From an uncultured Bacteroidales bacterium (GTDB taxonomy: Bacteria > Bacteroidota > Bacteroidia > Bacteroidales > UBA932): a DNA stretch of 44,361 bases. The DNA lies in assembly GCA_900545245.1 (NCBI GenBank), contig UQYV01000027.1:1-44361 (forward strand), written 5' to 3'. The notes under the pieces were generated by a model. It saw nothing but the letters and a program-made list of their open reading frames with translations. It was not told the origin of the DNA and ran no database searches. The position numbers and the translations under genes were made by a program. Shown here piece by piece: positions 1 to 8,213 of this stretch (position 1 is its first letter; each line of letters opens with the position of its first letter).

Positions 1-58
1 TCGTCCAAGCACTTTGCATTATTCCTCTGAAATCCATCCGTATGTGAGCGAGTTTTCC

Positions 59-66
59 TATCTTTG
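59..66 (+). promoter_or_regulatory. Bacteroidota -7 promoter element upstream of dnaX
   Basis: TATCTTTG is an exact match to the TAnnTTTG -7 consensus of the Bacteroidota primary sigma factor. It lies 24 bp before the dnaX ATG, which fits a short 5' leader. No clear TTTG is seen at the -33 position, so only half of the promoter is well supported. Confidence 0.55.
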
Positions 67-89
67 TAGGTTAAACGCCATAAAGCACA

Positions 90-1940
90 ATGGAACAGAA
101 CGAACAACAGTATATCGTCTCGGCACGGAAGTATAGGCCGGAGAATTTCGGAACACTCATCGGGCAGGATAACATCGCGAGGACGCTCAAGAACTCGATT
201 CTTCGTGGACAGCTTGCGCATGCCTACCTTTTCTGCGGACCGAGGGGTGTGGGCAAGACCACGACGGCACGAATCTTCGCAAAGATGATAAACTGCTCAA
301 ATCCATCAGCGGACATGGAGCCTTGCGGGGTGTGCGAGTCCTGCCGTTCGTTCGCTGAGGGTCGTTCCTACTGTATTCATGAGCTTGATGCCGCCTCCAA
401 CAACGGAGTCGAGGACATCAAGAACCTGATGGACCAGGTGAGGGTGCCGCCGCAGGTGGGCAAGTACAGCGTCTACATCATCGACGAGGTACACATGCTG
501 TCGTCCCAGGCGTTCAACGCATTCCTCAAGACCCTTGAAGAGCCGCCCGCACACGCGATTTTCATACTTGCGACCACAGAGAAGCACAAGATTCTGCCTA
601 CGATTCTCTCCCGTTGCCAGACCTACGATTTTAACAGGATTTCGGTGGACGACATTGTGAAGAACCTCAGGATGGTGGCGGAAAAGGAAGGCATCACGAT
701 TGATGACGAGTCACTGCACGTCATTGCACACAAGGCAGACGGGGCGATGAGGGACGCGCTTACGATATTTGACCAGACAGTGGCGTTCTGCGGAACGGAC
801 GTGAAATATGCCGACGTCATCCGTAATCTCAATGTGCTGGATTATGAGTACAGTTTTTCGCTCGTCGAGCATTTTCTTACGGGCGATTATGCGTTCTGCC
901 TCAAGACCTTCGACGAGATTCTCGCAAAAGGATTCAACGCGCTGCATTTCGTTGGGGCGCTGAGTTCGCATCTGCGCGACCTCATCGTGTCGAAGTCAGG
1001 CGGGATAGAATCCTTGCTGGAGCTTCCGGCCTCACTCAAGGCCCGTTATTCTGAGCAGGCGGCGAAGTGTTCGCTGGCTTTTCTCTATGAAGCGCTCGGC
1101 ATCACTACCGGCTGCGAGGCAAACTACAAGGCGGCGACTAATCCGCGCCTGCACATAGAGTTTGCTCTGATGAGGCTCTGCTTCATTCTGAACAGACCCT
1201 CTGCCGGTGCTCCGGTTCAGACCGCGGTCTCTCCTCAGCCGACTCCTGTTGTGGCTGCTCAGCCTGTCGCAGTTCAGCCCGTGGCATCGTCTCAGCCGAC
1301 TCCTGTTGTGGCTGCTCAGCCAGATGCCTCCCCTCAGCCGTCCCGGACTGCTCCTGTGGAGGAAAAACCATCAATTGTCCATGAGACACCCGCAATAAAG
1401 ACCCCAGAGAGTGCCGCGCCTGCTGCTGACGCAGCTTCAGCAGAACAGGCCGCTCCGCAGCCGCGTGCAAGGCGTGCCGGAAGGACCGGCGGAGGAATGT
1501 CAATGAAGGCACTTGTGGAAAATGCCGAGAAGGCCGAGAATACAAAGGTTGAGATTGTACAGGCGGAACTGCCGTCCGACGACGCTCTTAAGGCACGTTG
1601 GCCGGAGCTTGCCGCTCTCTATAGTGCTAAGCCCCGTCTCTACACCATGTTGACCAACTCCAAGCTTGAGTTCGAGACAGTCGAGGGCAAAAAAGTCGTG
1701 CGCTTCCAGGTTGTCAACGATGCGCAGAAGGAGTGGGTCGAGTCGAAGTTGCTCCACGAACTTGAGGGCCACTTCCGGCGGATAGCCGGCTCGGACGCGC
1801 TGATGCTCTCGGTCACGGTGGCTCCTGTCGCGGAAGGCGAGAAGGTCGTCTACATGCCGAGCGACAAAGCTAAGGTGCTGATGGAGAACAATGAGGAGGT
1901 GAAGAACCTCGTCAAGGACTTTTCGCTTGACATAAAATAG
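90..1940 (+). CDS. dnaX: DNA polymerase III subunit gamma/tau
   Basis: This is the clamp-loader ATPase of the replicative polymerase, which loads the beta clamp on DNA in the cytoplasm. The 616-residue product has the conserved N-terminus (residues 8-26), a Walker A motif at about 50-57 (GPRGVGKT), the CxxCxxC zinc cluster at about 80-86, Walker B IIDEVHML, and the sensor motif LATTEKHKILPTILSRC. A Pro/Ala/Gln-rich linker at about 370-470 leads to a C-terminal tau-like domain. The linker contains an exact 31-bp DNA repeat. The ATG at 90 follows a TAnnTTTG element. lptB follows after 50 bp on the same strand. No in-frame slippery site for a gamma product is visible. Family assignment is secure. 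Confidence 0.97.
   Translation: MEQNEQQYIVSARKYRPENFGTLIGQDNIARTLKNSILRGQLAHAYLFCGPRGVGKTTTARIFAKMINCSNPSADMEPCGVCESCRSFAEGRSYCIHELDAASNNGVEDIKNLMDQVRVPPQVGKYSVYIIDEVHMLSSQAFNAFLKTLEEPPAHAIFILATTEKHKILPTILSRCQTYDFNRISVDDIVKNLRMVAEKEGITIDDESLHVIAHKADGAMRDALTIFDQTVAFCGTDVKYADVIRNLNVLDYEYSFSLVEHFLTGDYAFCLKTFDEILAKGFNALHFVGALSSHLRDLIVSKSGGIESLLELPASLKARYSEQAAKCSLAFLYEALGITTGCEANYKAATNPRLHIEFALMRLCFILNRPSAGAPVQTAVSPQPTPVVAAQPVAVQPVASSQPTPVVAAQPDASPQPSRTAPVEEKPSIVHETPAIKTPESAAPAADAASAEQAAPQPRARRAGRTGGGMSMKALVENAEKAENTKVEIVQAELPSDDALKARWPELAALYSAKPRLYTMLTNSKLEFETVEGKKVVRFQVVNDAQKEWVESKLLHELEGHFRRIAGSDALMLSVTVAPVAEGEKVVYMPSDKAKVLMENNEEVKNLVKDFSLDIK
1234..1321 (+). repeat. In-frame direct repeat in the dnaX linker
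   Basis: A 31-bp segment at 1234-1264 recurs exactly at 1291-1321. The period is 57 bp (19 codons), so the reading frame is preserved and the peptide QPTPVVAAQP occurs twice. The repeat sits in the low-complexity Pro/Ala linker between the ATPase core and the C-terminal domain. It is a simple internal duplication, likely to vary in copy number between strains. Confidence 0.9.
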
Positions 1941-1990
1941 GGGTCGGCGGAAGCCGCATGGAAAATTGACTAACACATTCAGAATTTGAT

Positions 1991-2761
1991 ATGAAACTGC
2001 GCTGCGAGAATCTCGTCAAGAAATATGGTGTCAGAACCGTCGTCAAGGGCGTGTCTATGGAAGTGGAACAGGGGGAAATCGTCGGTTTTCTCGGTCCTAA
2101 CGGTGCCGGAAAGACAACGAGCTTCTACATGATTACTGGACTCATCGTTCCGAACGAGGGGCGCATATTCCTCGATGACGAGGAAATCACCGGGCTTCCG
2201 ATGTACAAAAGGGCACAGAAAGGCGTGGGGTACCTCGCGCAGGAGGCATCCGTGTTCAGAAAGATGTCAGTGGAGGACAACATCATGTCCGTGATGGAGA
2301 TGTCCTCGCACTTCACAAAGGCAGAGCGCAAGGATCGCCTTGAGAACCTGCTTGACGAGTTTAACTTGCACAAAGTGCGCAAGAGTTATGGTAACCAGCT
2401 CTCCGGAGGTGAGAGACGTCGTTGCGAGATTGCACGGGCCCTTGCCATCGATCCGAAGTTCATCCTGCTTGATGAGCCTTTCGCCGGAGTCGACCCTATT
2501 GCGGTGGAGGACATCCAGTACATCATTGCCAAACTCAAATACAAGAACATAGGGGTTATCATCACAGACCACAATGTCGGTGAGACCCTCGCCATCATCG
2601 ACCGCGCCTACCTTCTTTATGAAGGCACCATCCTTCAGGCCGGCACACCGGAGGCCCTTGCCTCTGACGACGAGGTGCGCACCAAATATCTTGGCTCCAA
2701 CTTCATTCTTAAGCGGTCTGATGCTTTCGTAAGGGCTGAAAAAGAACTACGGGGCGAATAA
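1991..2761 (+). CDS. lptB: LPS export ABC transporter ATP-binding protein LptB
   Basis: LptB powers extraction of lipopolysaccharide from the inner membrane by LptFG and its transport along the Lpt bridge. The 256-residue protein has Walker A at about 35-42 (GPNGAGKT), a Q-loop region (YLAQEASVF), the ABC signature LSGGERRRCEIARAL, Walker B FILLDEPFAGVDP and a switch His in ITDHNVGET. The DHNVGETL stretch and full length match the LptB subfamily rather than amino-acid importers. It is 50 bp downstream of dnaX and may be co-transcribed. It faces the convergent histidine-kinase gene across a hairpin-rich intergenic region. Confidence 0.95.
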   Translation: MKLRCENLVKKYGVRTVVKGVSMEVEQGEIVGFLGPNGAGKTTSFYMITGLIVPNEGRIFLDDEEITGLPMYKRAQKGVGYLAQEASVFRKMSVEDNIMSVMEMSSHFTKAERKDRLENLLDEFNLHKVRKSYGNQLSGGERRRCEIARALAIDPKFILLDEPFAGVDPIAVEDIQYIIAKLKYKNIGVIITDHNVGETLAIIDRAYLLYEGTILQAGTPEALASDDEVRTKYLGSNFILKRSDAFVRAEKELRGE

Positions 2762-2883
2762 AAGGCGGTCTGCTGCGTTGGACGCCTTGCATCCCATCCT
2801 TTTCTTCATCCCCTACTCCAAGCCATAAGAAAGGTTTCTTATTTGAAGGCCTTAGAATACTATTTAGATAAAACATTGGAAAA

Positions 2884-2974
2884 GTCGCGGAAGCGACCGG
2901 GGTGGGGGCTCCGCCGGCGAAGCCGGTGTGCCCCTAATAGGGGCTGTCACGAAGTGACTGGGGTTAGGAGGTCC
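2884..2974. repeat. REP-like cluster of short hairpins
   Basis: Between the convergent lptB and kinase genes there are four successive small palindromes: GTCGC-GGAA-GCGAC (2884-2897), CCGGC-GAA-GCCGG (2914-2926), CCCCTA-A-TAGGGG (2931-2943) and GTCAC-GAA-GTGAC (2946-2958). They are followed by GGGGTTAGGAGGTCC (2960-2974), nearly identical to 7688-7702 in another convergent intergenic region. This resembles a dispersed repetitive extragenic palindrome. It may also slow or terminate transcription; no long T tract follows. Confidence 0.6.
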
Positions 2975-2975
2975 C

Positions 2976-3015
2976 TTACAGTGAAATTACCCAATTTTGG
3001 GTAATTTCACTGTAA
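2976..3015. terminator. 40-bp perfect palindrome spanning the kinase stop codon
   Basis: The left arm TTACAGTGAAATTACCCAA (2976-2994), a TT spacer and the right arm TTGGGTAATTTCACTGTAA (2997-3015) form a perfect 19-bp stem. The palindrome contains the last codons and the TAA of the minus-strand kinase gene. Neither side has a strong T run, so it may be a 3'-end-stabilising or bidirectional hairpin rather than a classical intrinsic terminator. Confidence 0.6.
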
Positions 3016-6000
3016 AGCAGGCACCGCCTAACGCGTAGGACTTGCTATAGTTGATGGTGCCGTTGCAGGACTCGATGATGCTGCGGCAGATTGAAAGGCC
3101 GAGCCCGGTGCCGCTGCTCTTGGTCGTAAAGTTCGGAACAAACAGTTTGTCCAAATCCTCGTCACTGACTCCCGTGCCGTTGTCGTCCACAACAATGTCA
3201 TAGTAGCCGTCCTCGGTGCTGTTCCTCAGGCTTATCAGAATCCTTCCGTACTCCGGCTCCACGCCTGCGGCCTCTTGGGCTTCCTGCCTCATCCCTATGG
3301 CTTGTATCGCGTTGGTTATCAGGTTGATGAATACCCTCACCAGCTGTGATTGAGGAGCCATCACCCGAGCGTCAGCAAGGCCTATGTAGGTGATTCCCAC
3401 ATTGTCCCTATTGTCGAACATGAACGTCTGCTCCGACAGCATCTTGTCCAGATTCACCTCAGTAGCCTGCTCCCCGTAGAGCTTCGCGATTGCCGAGAAT
3501 CCGCTCGCCGTATCCGCAAGTACATCGATGTGCTCCAGAATCACTTTTGCCGTATCATCGAACTTTGCGTCCCAGTCCGGGCTCCCGTTTGCCCGCAGCC
3601 TCTGCAACTTCTGAATCTTCAGACGGATAGGCGTCAACGAGTTCTTGATTTCGTGCGCAACCTGACGTGCCATCTCGCTCCATGCACTGTCCCTCTCTGC
3701 CTTTGCCAGCTGCTTGCTGCTCTCCGCCATAGCGCGTACCATCTTATTGTAGGCCTCCACCAGTCCCGACACCTCATCCTTTCCGTTGTACTCAATCTCC
3801 TCAAGGTTGTGGATGTCCATGCTGTCCATCTTCTGGCTCAGACGCATTATGTGACGGAACAGATTGTTTGTCACCACCGAACTCAGCCATATAGACAGCA
3901 GCACAAGCATGAAGAACAGGCATACGATAAGACTTGCGTGCATCACAGCCTCGCGGTTGAATCCGTAGTCCTCGTCCGTATAAGGACAGTTTACAATCGC
4001 AAGCATGTCTCCGTGCGCATTGAAAATCGGTGCATAGAGCGCGTAGTAGCTCTTTCTTGCCAGTTCCTCCTTGTGGATGAAATATCTCTGGCTCTGCTTC
4101 GTTATGCTGTAGTAGGCGTCCTGGTTTAATCGGCTTCCAACAGCCATTCTCTCAAAGACTTCCGGCGCTGTGCTGACAAAGACTTTTCCGGAAGGAGTGT
4201 AGAGCGTGATGTCCGACCGCGTCACCTGCCCGACCTCAGAAAGGCTGCCGTAGAACTGCGGTGTCTGGAGTTCGGAGATGGAGTTCACATGCTGGCAGCG
4301 CTTTTCTAAAAGTGCCTGGACCGTGTTGATTTTATTCGACATCAGCCTGAGCATATTACTTTCGTTTCGGTCGTAGACGAACATCACGCTGACGACAGAT
4401 ATTACCGTAAGTGTCAGAATTAACGATATGATAACCAGGAAGTTGATTTTTGCACGCAGGTAATTTCTCCTTGAGATTTTCGGCCGTCTCTCTTGTCGTA
4501 TGAGATATATGAAAAAGAAGGAAATGAGAAACATGAACGAAAATGTCGTGAAATATGACGTCGCCTTGCGTGTCGGGCGGGATATTACCGTGAGTTCGTG
4601 TGCACCTATGCGCGAACAATAGTGATTATATCCCTTGAAACGGAAGAAGTCGTGTCCGTCCGTTCCGAAATTAAGCTGCGCTATGTGGTCGGTCTCCGTC
4701 GGATACGGGTAGTCTCCGCGGAATGACTTGAGGCGGTTGTCATGATATTTTGCATACGAATAATAGGCCGGTATGCCGGTTTCTCCGAGACCTGCTGTTC
4801 GTGGCAGAAGGCTGCGATAGCCGTAGAGGTCAGTTTCGCGGTTGTTTGAGATTCGGATCATCATTCGGGCAATCCCCTGTTCTCCAAGAGGATAGACGAA
4901 CACTCCGACATATCCGTTGAAGCCGTCCCCATTGTCGCAGTAGAAAAAGTGCGAGTTCTCGTAAATCCGCGTGTTGGTGGCTATTACCTCATCGAAGATT
5001 CTCCGTCCCGCCCTGTCTCCGTCTCCAACGACCATCACATTGACATCATGCGACTGTGATACGCGCCAGAGGAAGGTCTCCGTTACACGGTTGCGTATAG
5101 GACGGTCGCTGTTTGGCATTGCAATGAGTGAGGATATGACCGGGTCGTTGTCAATCCCGTCCTCGACGCTGAGCAGTTGGATTTCGAGACCAAGGTCACG
5201 ATCGATGGCAAGCCTGTCAGACCATGTCCAGATTTTTCTCTGCTCTTTCCGGAATCCATAGACCGACGATGTCGCCGTCAGGTAGGCTGCACAGATGAAC
5301 GAGAAAGCCAGTACCCACCAGATTGACCGCGTGTTGAAGTTTTTCCCGGTGAGCTCAGTAAAGACAATCTTCAGGCTGAAAATCTGGAAGAGCGTCATTA
5401 TCATCAGCAGGATGAACGACAGGAAAGTCAGCATGGAGAACCAGAAATTGCTGTTCCATCGGAAGAACTCCATCGAAAGGCTGGAGTTGAATATTACGCT
5501 CTTGTTCGCGATGTGGATGTAGGCGAACGAACCGGCCATCAGAAGCAGCACCCCGAGCCCGTAGATTATGGCGAATGTCTTCGGATGGGCGCTGCTCCGT
5601 AGCCTTCGGACGGTTTTCTGCCTCATCAGGAACACGGTCAGCAACAGAAGCGTGAGTAGCGTGTTTATGCTCAGCAGTGCGCCGAGTGAGGACAGCACCG
5701 GGCCATCGGCATAGACAAGTGGAGAGAAAAGCGAATAGTCTATGGCCTCGCTCTGAGAAGCCATGAGGTCGCGCGTGACCTTGAACACGGGAACTCCGTC
5801 GAGAAGTACAGGAGAGCCGCTGTCCTCGGAAAGCGGGGCTATGTTGTAGTTGCCTCCGACAAGGCGGAGCTTCGGGTTTATCCCGTTTCTTCCGCGTAAG
5901 TGCCTCTCTACGAGCGTGTTCTTTATTTCGAGCCCGGCAATTATGAACGTCTCCTCGTCCGCTCTGATGGCCTTGACGAGATACCATTTAGGTCCCATGT

Positions 6001-6400
6001 TCACATAGCTCAGTTTCGGACCGGCTTTCGCAAGCGGGGAATAGAGTCTGTTCGGCGTGTTCGTGACCCGGGAAAAAATGAGTTTTGATGATATGTCGTC
6101 GTTGATTTCCGTGAACTGGTTGCACCATGACTGGAGAGAATCGTTCACATATCTGTAGATGACGATGTCATGCGGCAGGTCCTCGAGGTGCAGAAATACG
6201 TCATTAGGGGTGTCTATGGCTCTGGATACATATTTATCCATCAGCCGTACCCGCCTTTCCACATTTCCTCCCACGCGTAGCGCTGCGGCGTCCGTGCTGT
6301 AGGGAACTGATTCTATCGCAAGGAAAAGACCCAGCACAATCAGCAGCCCGAGCGAGAACACGAGCCTGAATGTCCTGTCACTTAGATGTACTTTCTTCAT
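2987..6400 (-). CDS. Large multi-membrane-span sensor histidine kinase (NtrY-like)
   Basis: This inner-membrane sensor kinase has about 1137 residues. Its N-terminal half has one signal-anchor helix (FRLVFSLGLLIVLGLFLAI), an extracytoplasmic region, a run of about four further helices, a second extracytoplasmic region, two more helices, a Cache/PAS-sized loop and a last helix before HAMP. The cytoplasmic end carries HAMP (NNLFRHIMRLSQKM...), HisKA with the phospho-acceptor in VAHEIKNSLTP, the N box NLITNAIQAIG, G1 DDNGTGV and G2 GTGLGLSI. The HEIKNSLTPI context is typical of NtrY-type kinases. The frame is open for 17 more codons upstream, but the ATG at 6400 follows a good promoter and gives MKKVHLSDRTF. 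No response regulator lies next to it, so its partner is unknown. Confidence 0.85.
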   Translation of the reverse strand: MKKVHLSDRTFRLVFSLGLLIVLGLFLAIESVPYSTDAAALRVGGNVERRVRLMDKYVSRAIDTPNDVFLHLEDLPHDIVIYRYVNDSLQSWCNQFTEINDDISSKLIFSRVTNTPNRLYSPLAKAGPKLSYVNMGPKWYLVKAIRADEETFIIAGLEIKNTLVERHLRGRNGINPKLRLVGGNYNIAPLSEDSGSPVLLDGVPVFKVTRDLMASQSEAIDYSLFSPLVYADGPVLSSLGALLSINTLLTLLLLTVFLMRQKTVRRLRSSAHPKTFAIIYGLGVLLLMAGSFAYIHIANKSVIFNSSLSMEFFRWNSNFWFSMLTFLSFILLMIMTLFQIFSLKIVFTELTGKNFNTRSIWWVLAFSFICAAYLTATSSVYGFRKEQRKIWTWSDRLAIDRDLGLEIQLLSVEDGIDNDPVISSLIAMPNSDRPIRNRVTETFLWRVSQSHDVNVMVVGDGDRAGRRIFDEVIATNTRIYENSHFFYCDNGDGFNGYVGVFVYPLGEQGIARMMIRISNNRETDLYGYRSLLPRTAGLGETGIPAYYSYAKYHDNRLKSFRGDYPYPTETDHIAQLNFGTDGHDFFRFKGYNHYCSRIGAHELTVISRPTRKATSYFTTFSFMFLISFFFIYLIRQERRPKISRRNYLRAKINFLVIISLILTLTVISVVSVMFVYDRNESNMLRLMSNKINTVQALLEKRCQHVNSISELQTPQFYGSLSEVGQVTRSDITLYTPSGKVFVSTAPEVFERMAVGSRLNQDAYYSITKQSQRYFIHKEELARKSYYALYAPIFNAHGDMLAIVNCPYTDEDYGFNREAVMHASLIVCLFFMLVLLSIWLSSVVTNNLFRHIMRLSQKMDSMDIHNLEEIEYNGKDEVSGLVEAYNKMVRAMAESSKQLAKAERDSAWSEMARQVAHEIKNSLTPIRLKIQKLQRLRANGSPDWDAKFDDTAKVILEHIDVLADTASGFSAIAKLYGEQATEVNLDKMLSEQTFMFDNRDNVGITYIGLADARVMAPQSQLVRVFINLITNAIQAIGMRQEAQEAAGVEPEYGRILISLRNSTEDGYYDIVVDDNGTGVSDEDLDKLFVPNFTTKSSGTGLGLSICRSIIESCNGTINYSKSYALGGACFTVKLPKIG

Positions 6401-6448
6401 GTTTTTTGCAGGCTGCGTTTGTTGTGGCGTAATCGCACGCAGTCGAGG

Positions 6449-6480
6449 CAAAGTTAATACTTTCTTTGTAATGGCTCAAT
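6449..6480 (-). promoter_or_regulatory. Bacteroidota promoter for the histidine kinase gene
   Basis: On the minus strand TAACTTTG (6456-6449) matches TAnnTTTG exactly, and ATTG (6480-6477) lies upstream with 20 bp between TTG and TAAC. The predicted transcript start leaves a leader of about 40 nt before the ATG at 6400, which supports that start over the longer open frame beginning at 6451. Confidence 0.65.
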
Positions 6481-6481
6481 A

Positions 6482-6513
6482 TTTGCGCAAATAACGATTC
6501 AGCTTTATCGTTA
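6482..6513 (+). promoter_or_regulatory. Candidate divergent promoter for the DUF4783 gene
   Basis: TTTG at 6482-6485 is followed after 20 bp by TATCGTTA at 6506-6513, a partial match to TAnnTTTG. It would drive the plus-strand DUF4783-queH pair. The predicted start site falls at or near the first ATG (6520), so the ATG at 6541 could be the real start. The match is imperfect. Confidence 0.35.
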
Positions 6514-6519
6514 CAGATT

Positions 6520-6960
6520 ATGGGTTTGAGGACAAGAGTTATGAATTTCGGACTGCTTTCCGCAGTTGTGATGTTTTGCTGCGCCAATGCTTCGGCGCAG
6601 AGCGTCATTCCTGTGTCGACGGGCAACGCTGACGGTTTCGATGTCTTCGTACCCATCTCAAGGTATCTTGGCAACGGGGATGCGGAAAAGCTGTCTGCCT
6701 GGTTCTCGAACAGCGTTGAAATCACGATTCTCGGAGAATCGAACACATGCTCATGTTCACAGGCCCGCCAGATTCTGAAGTCTTTCTACGCTGCCTACAC
6801 CCCGAGATCGTTTGATGTGACCCACAAGGCCTCCCAGGGGAATATGAAATACGCCATAGGGGAATTGAAGGCCGGAGGCGAGACGTTTGTGGTCACTGTC
6901 TTCCTTTGTATGAAGAACAACTGTTACGACATCCATCAATTGAAAATTGAACGTCTTTAG
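6520..6960 (+). CDS. Exported DUF4783 family protein
   Basis: This is a 146-residue secreted protein with a cleavable signal peptide (n-region MGLRTR, hydrophobic core, then ANASAQ at about residue 27). The mature part (SVIPVSTGNADGF...SRYLGNGDAEKLSAWFSNSVEITI) fits the Bacteroidota family DUF4783, which has an NTF2-like fold in my recollection. The function is unknown. The C-terminus contains two Cys pairs (TCSC and KNNC). An alternative start at 6541 would shorten the n-region and remove its positive charges, so 6520 is preferred. queH starts 14 bp downstream, suggesting co-transcription. Confidence 0.75.
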   Translation: MGLRTRVMNFGLLSAVVMFCCANASAQSVIPVSTGNADGFDVFVPISRYLGNGDAEKLSAWFSNSVEITILGESNTCSCSQARQILKSFYAAYTPRSFDVTHKASQGNMKYAIGELKAGGETFVVTVFLCMKNNCYDIHQLKIERL

Positions 6961-6974
6961 AAAGGTTTATTGTA

Positions 6975-7661
6975 GTGAACGAAAGCCCTTCACTTGTGGT
7001 CACGGCTCCTGGAGACGCCGATCGCGTCCTGCTCCACACATGCTGCGCTCCTTGTTCGTCAGCAATCATCGAGTGTCTTCTGCACAGCGGCATCCGTCCG
7101 ACGATATATTATTGCAATCCGAACATATTTCCTGAGGAGGAATACCTCATCCGCAAGAGAGAGTGTACTCGCTATGCCCTCTCGCTCGGCTTGGAGATTG
7201 TCGACGCCGACTATGACCACGATGCCTGGCTTTCTGGGATACGCACGCTTGCCGCAGGTTCCGGAGTGACGGACATCGAACATCAGCCGGAGCGAGGAGG
7301 ACGCTGTCTTCAATGCTTCAAGTACCGACTTTTGGATTCTGCCCGCTATGCGGCGGAGCACGGCTTTTCCGTCCTCACGACCACCCTTGCCTCGTCCCGG
7401 TGGAAGTCTCTTGACCAGATTAACGAGGCCGGACGCTGGGCCGTAGCGCAGGTCAATGCGCAGACCGGCTCAGCAGTGTCGCCGACAGTGGGCCTTATGC
7501 GCATTCAGACACGACCTGATGCTCTTTCAAATGCAGCCCCGCTCATCTGGTGGGAGCAGAACTGGCGCAAGGGAGGTCTTCAAGAGCGCCGCTCCCAACT
7601 TATCCGCGAACACAATTTCTACAACCAGCTCTGGTGCGGCTGCGAGTTCAGCCGCCGATGA
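6975..7661 (+). CDS. queH: Epoxyqueuosine reductase QueH
   Basis: QueH reduces epoxyqueuosine to queuosine in tRNA, the last step of Q modification, and is a non-homologous replacement of QueG. The 228-residue protein has the expected cysteine motifs: HTCCAPCSS near residue 22, GRCLQCFKYR near residue 113, and LWCGCEFS close to the C-terminus. These are consistent with binding an Fe-S cluster and a second metal. YYCNPNIFPEEEY is also typical. The GTG at 6975 is chosen because it is the first start after the DUF4783 stop. A small hairpin (GATGAC/GTCATC, 7657-7675) includes the stop codon. Confidence 0.93.
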   Translation: MNESPSLVVTAPGDADRVLLHTCCAPCSSAIIECLLHSGIRPTIYYCNPNIFPEEEYLIRKRECTRYALSLGLEIVDADYDHDAWLSGIRTLAAGSGVTDIEHQPERGGRCLQCFKYRLLDSARYAAEHGFSVLTTTLASSRWKSLDQINEAGRWAVAQVNAQTGSAVSPTVGLMRIQTRPDALSNAAPLIWWEQNWRKGGLQERRSQLIREHNFYNQLWCGCEFSRR

Positions 7662-7687
7662 CATAATCCGTCATCCCTTGGGCTGCG

Positions 7688-7702
7688 GGGGTTAGGAAGT
7701 CC
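7688..7702. repeat. Second copy of the GGGGTTAGGARGTCC intergenic motif
   Basis: GGGGTTAGGAAGTCC matches 14 of 15 bases of 2960-2974. It again sits between convergent genes (queH and rlmH) and is followed by GAA-GGA, giving a small TCC-GAA-GGA hairpin like those in the first copy. This supports a dispersed extragenic repeat. The rest of the 75-bp gap shows no other feature. Confidence 0.5.
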
Positions 7703-7736
7703 GAAGGAGGGGGAACAAAAGACTGTTTGGTCACCC

Positions 7737-8213
7737 TCATTCGTGATGGTAGGGTTCGCCCTTGATGATGGTGAAGGCGCGGTAGAGTTGCTCGACGAAA
7801 ATTGCCCTGACCATTTGGTGGGAAAAGGTCATCTTCGATAGGGAAATCATTGAATTGCTGCGGTCGTAGACTTCACGACTGAAGCCGTAGGCACCGCCGA
7901 TGACGAACACGATGTCGCGTGCCGAGCCTCCGGAAATCTTGTTCTCAATCACCGAAGCCCATTCCATGGATGTGAATGTCTTGCCATGTTCGTCCAAAAG
8001 GATGACGTCGTCTGTGGAACGTATGTTCTTGAGTATCAGTTCTCCCTCCTTTGTCTTGATCTGTTCCTTGCTCAGCGCGGAGACTTTCTTCAGTTCAGGA
8101 ATCTCCACCAGGGAGAAGTTTATGTAGTGTCGGAGCCGGTCGATGTATATCTCCATTCCGGCCTTAACCCAGTCCTTGTCGGTCTTCCCGACTGTCAGCA
8201 AAGTGATTTTCAT
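7737..8213 (-). CDS. rlmH: 23S rRNA (pseudouridine1915-N3)-methyltransferase RlmH
   Basis: RlmH methylates pseudouridine 1915 in helix 69 of 23S rRNA using SAM. The 158-residue protein matches the family length and is a SPOUT methyltransferase. Diagnostic segments are the N-terminal MKITLLTVGKT, LDEHGKTFTSMEWA, the knot motif FVIGGAYGFS and the C-terminal LSKMTFSHQMVRAIFVEQLYRAFTIIKGEPYHHE. Its ATG overlaps the tcdA stop by 4 bp (ATGA), indicating translational coupling. Confidence 0.97.
   Translation of the reverse strand: MKITLLTVGKTDKDWVKAGMEIYIDRLRHYINFSLVEIPELKKVSALSKEQIKTKEGELILKNIRSTDDVILLDEHGKTFTSMEWASVIENKISGGSARDIVFVIGGAYGFSREVYDRSNSMISLSKMTFSHQMVRAIFVEQLYRAFTIIKGEPYHHE

Noticed and set aside
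1689..1695. AAAAAAG heptamer in dnaX as a gamma/tau frameshift site
   Set aside because: In the dnaX frame it reads AAA-AAA-GTC, so it is out of phase for A-AAA-AAG slippage, and it lies near the C-terminus, too late for a gamma product.
3350..4129. 259-residue plus-strand open frame opposite the histidine kinase
   Set aside because: It is fully antisense to conserved kinase domains, has no family features and is rich in His/Arg/Cys typical of shadow frames.
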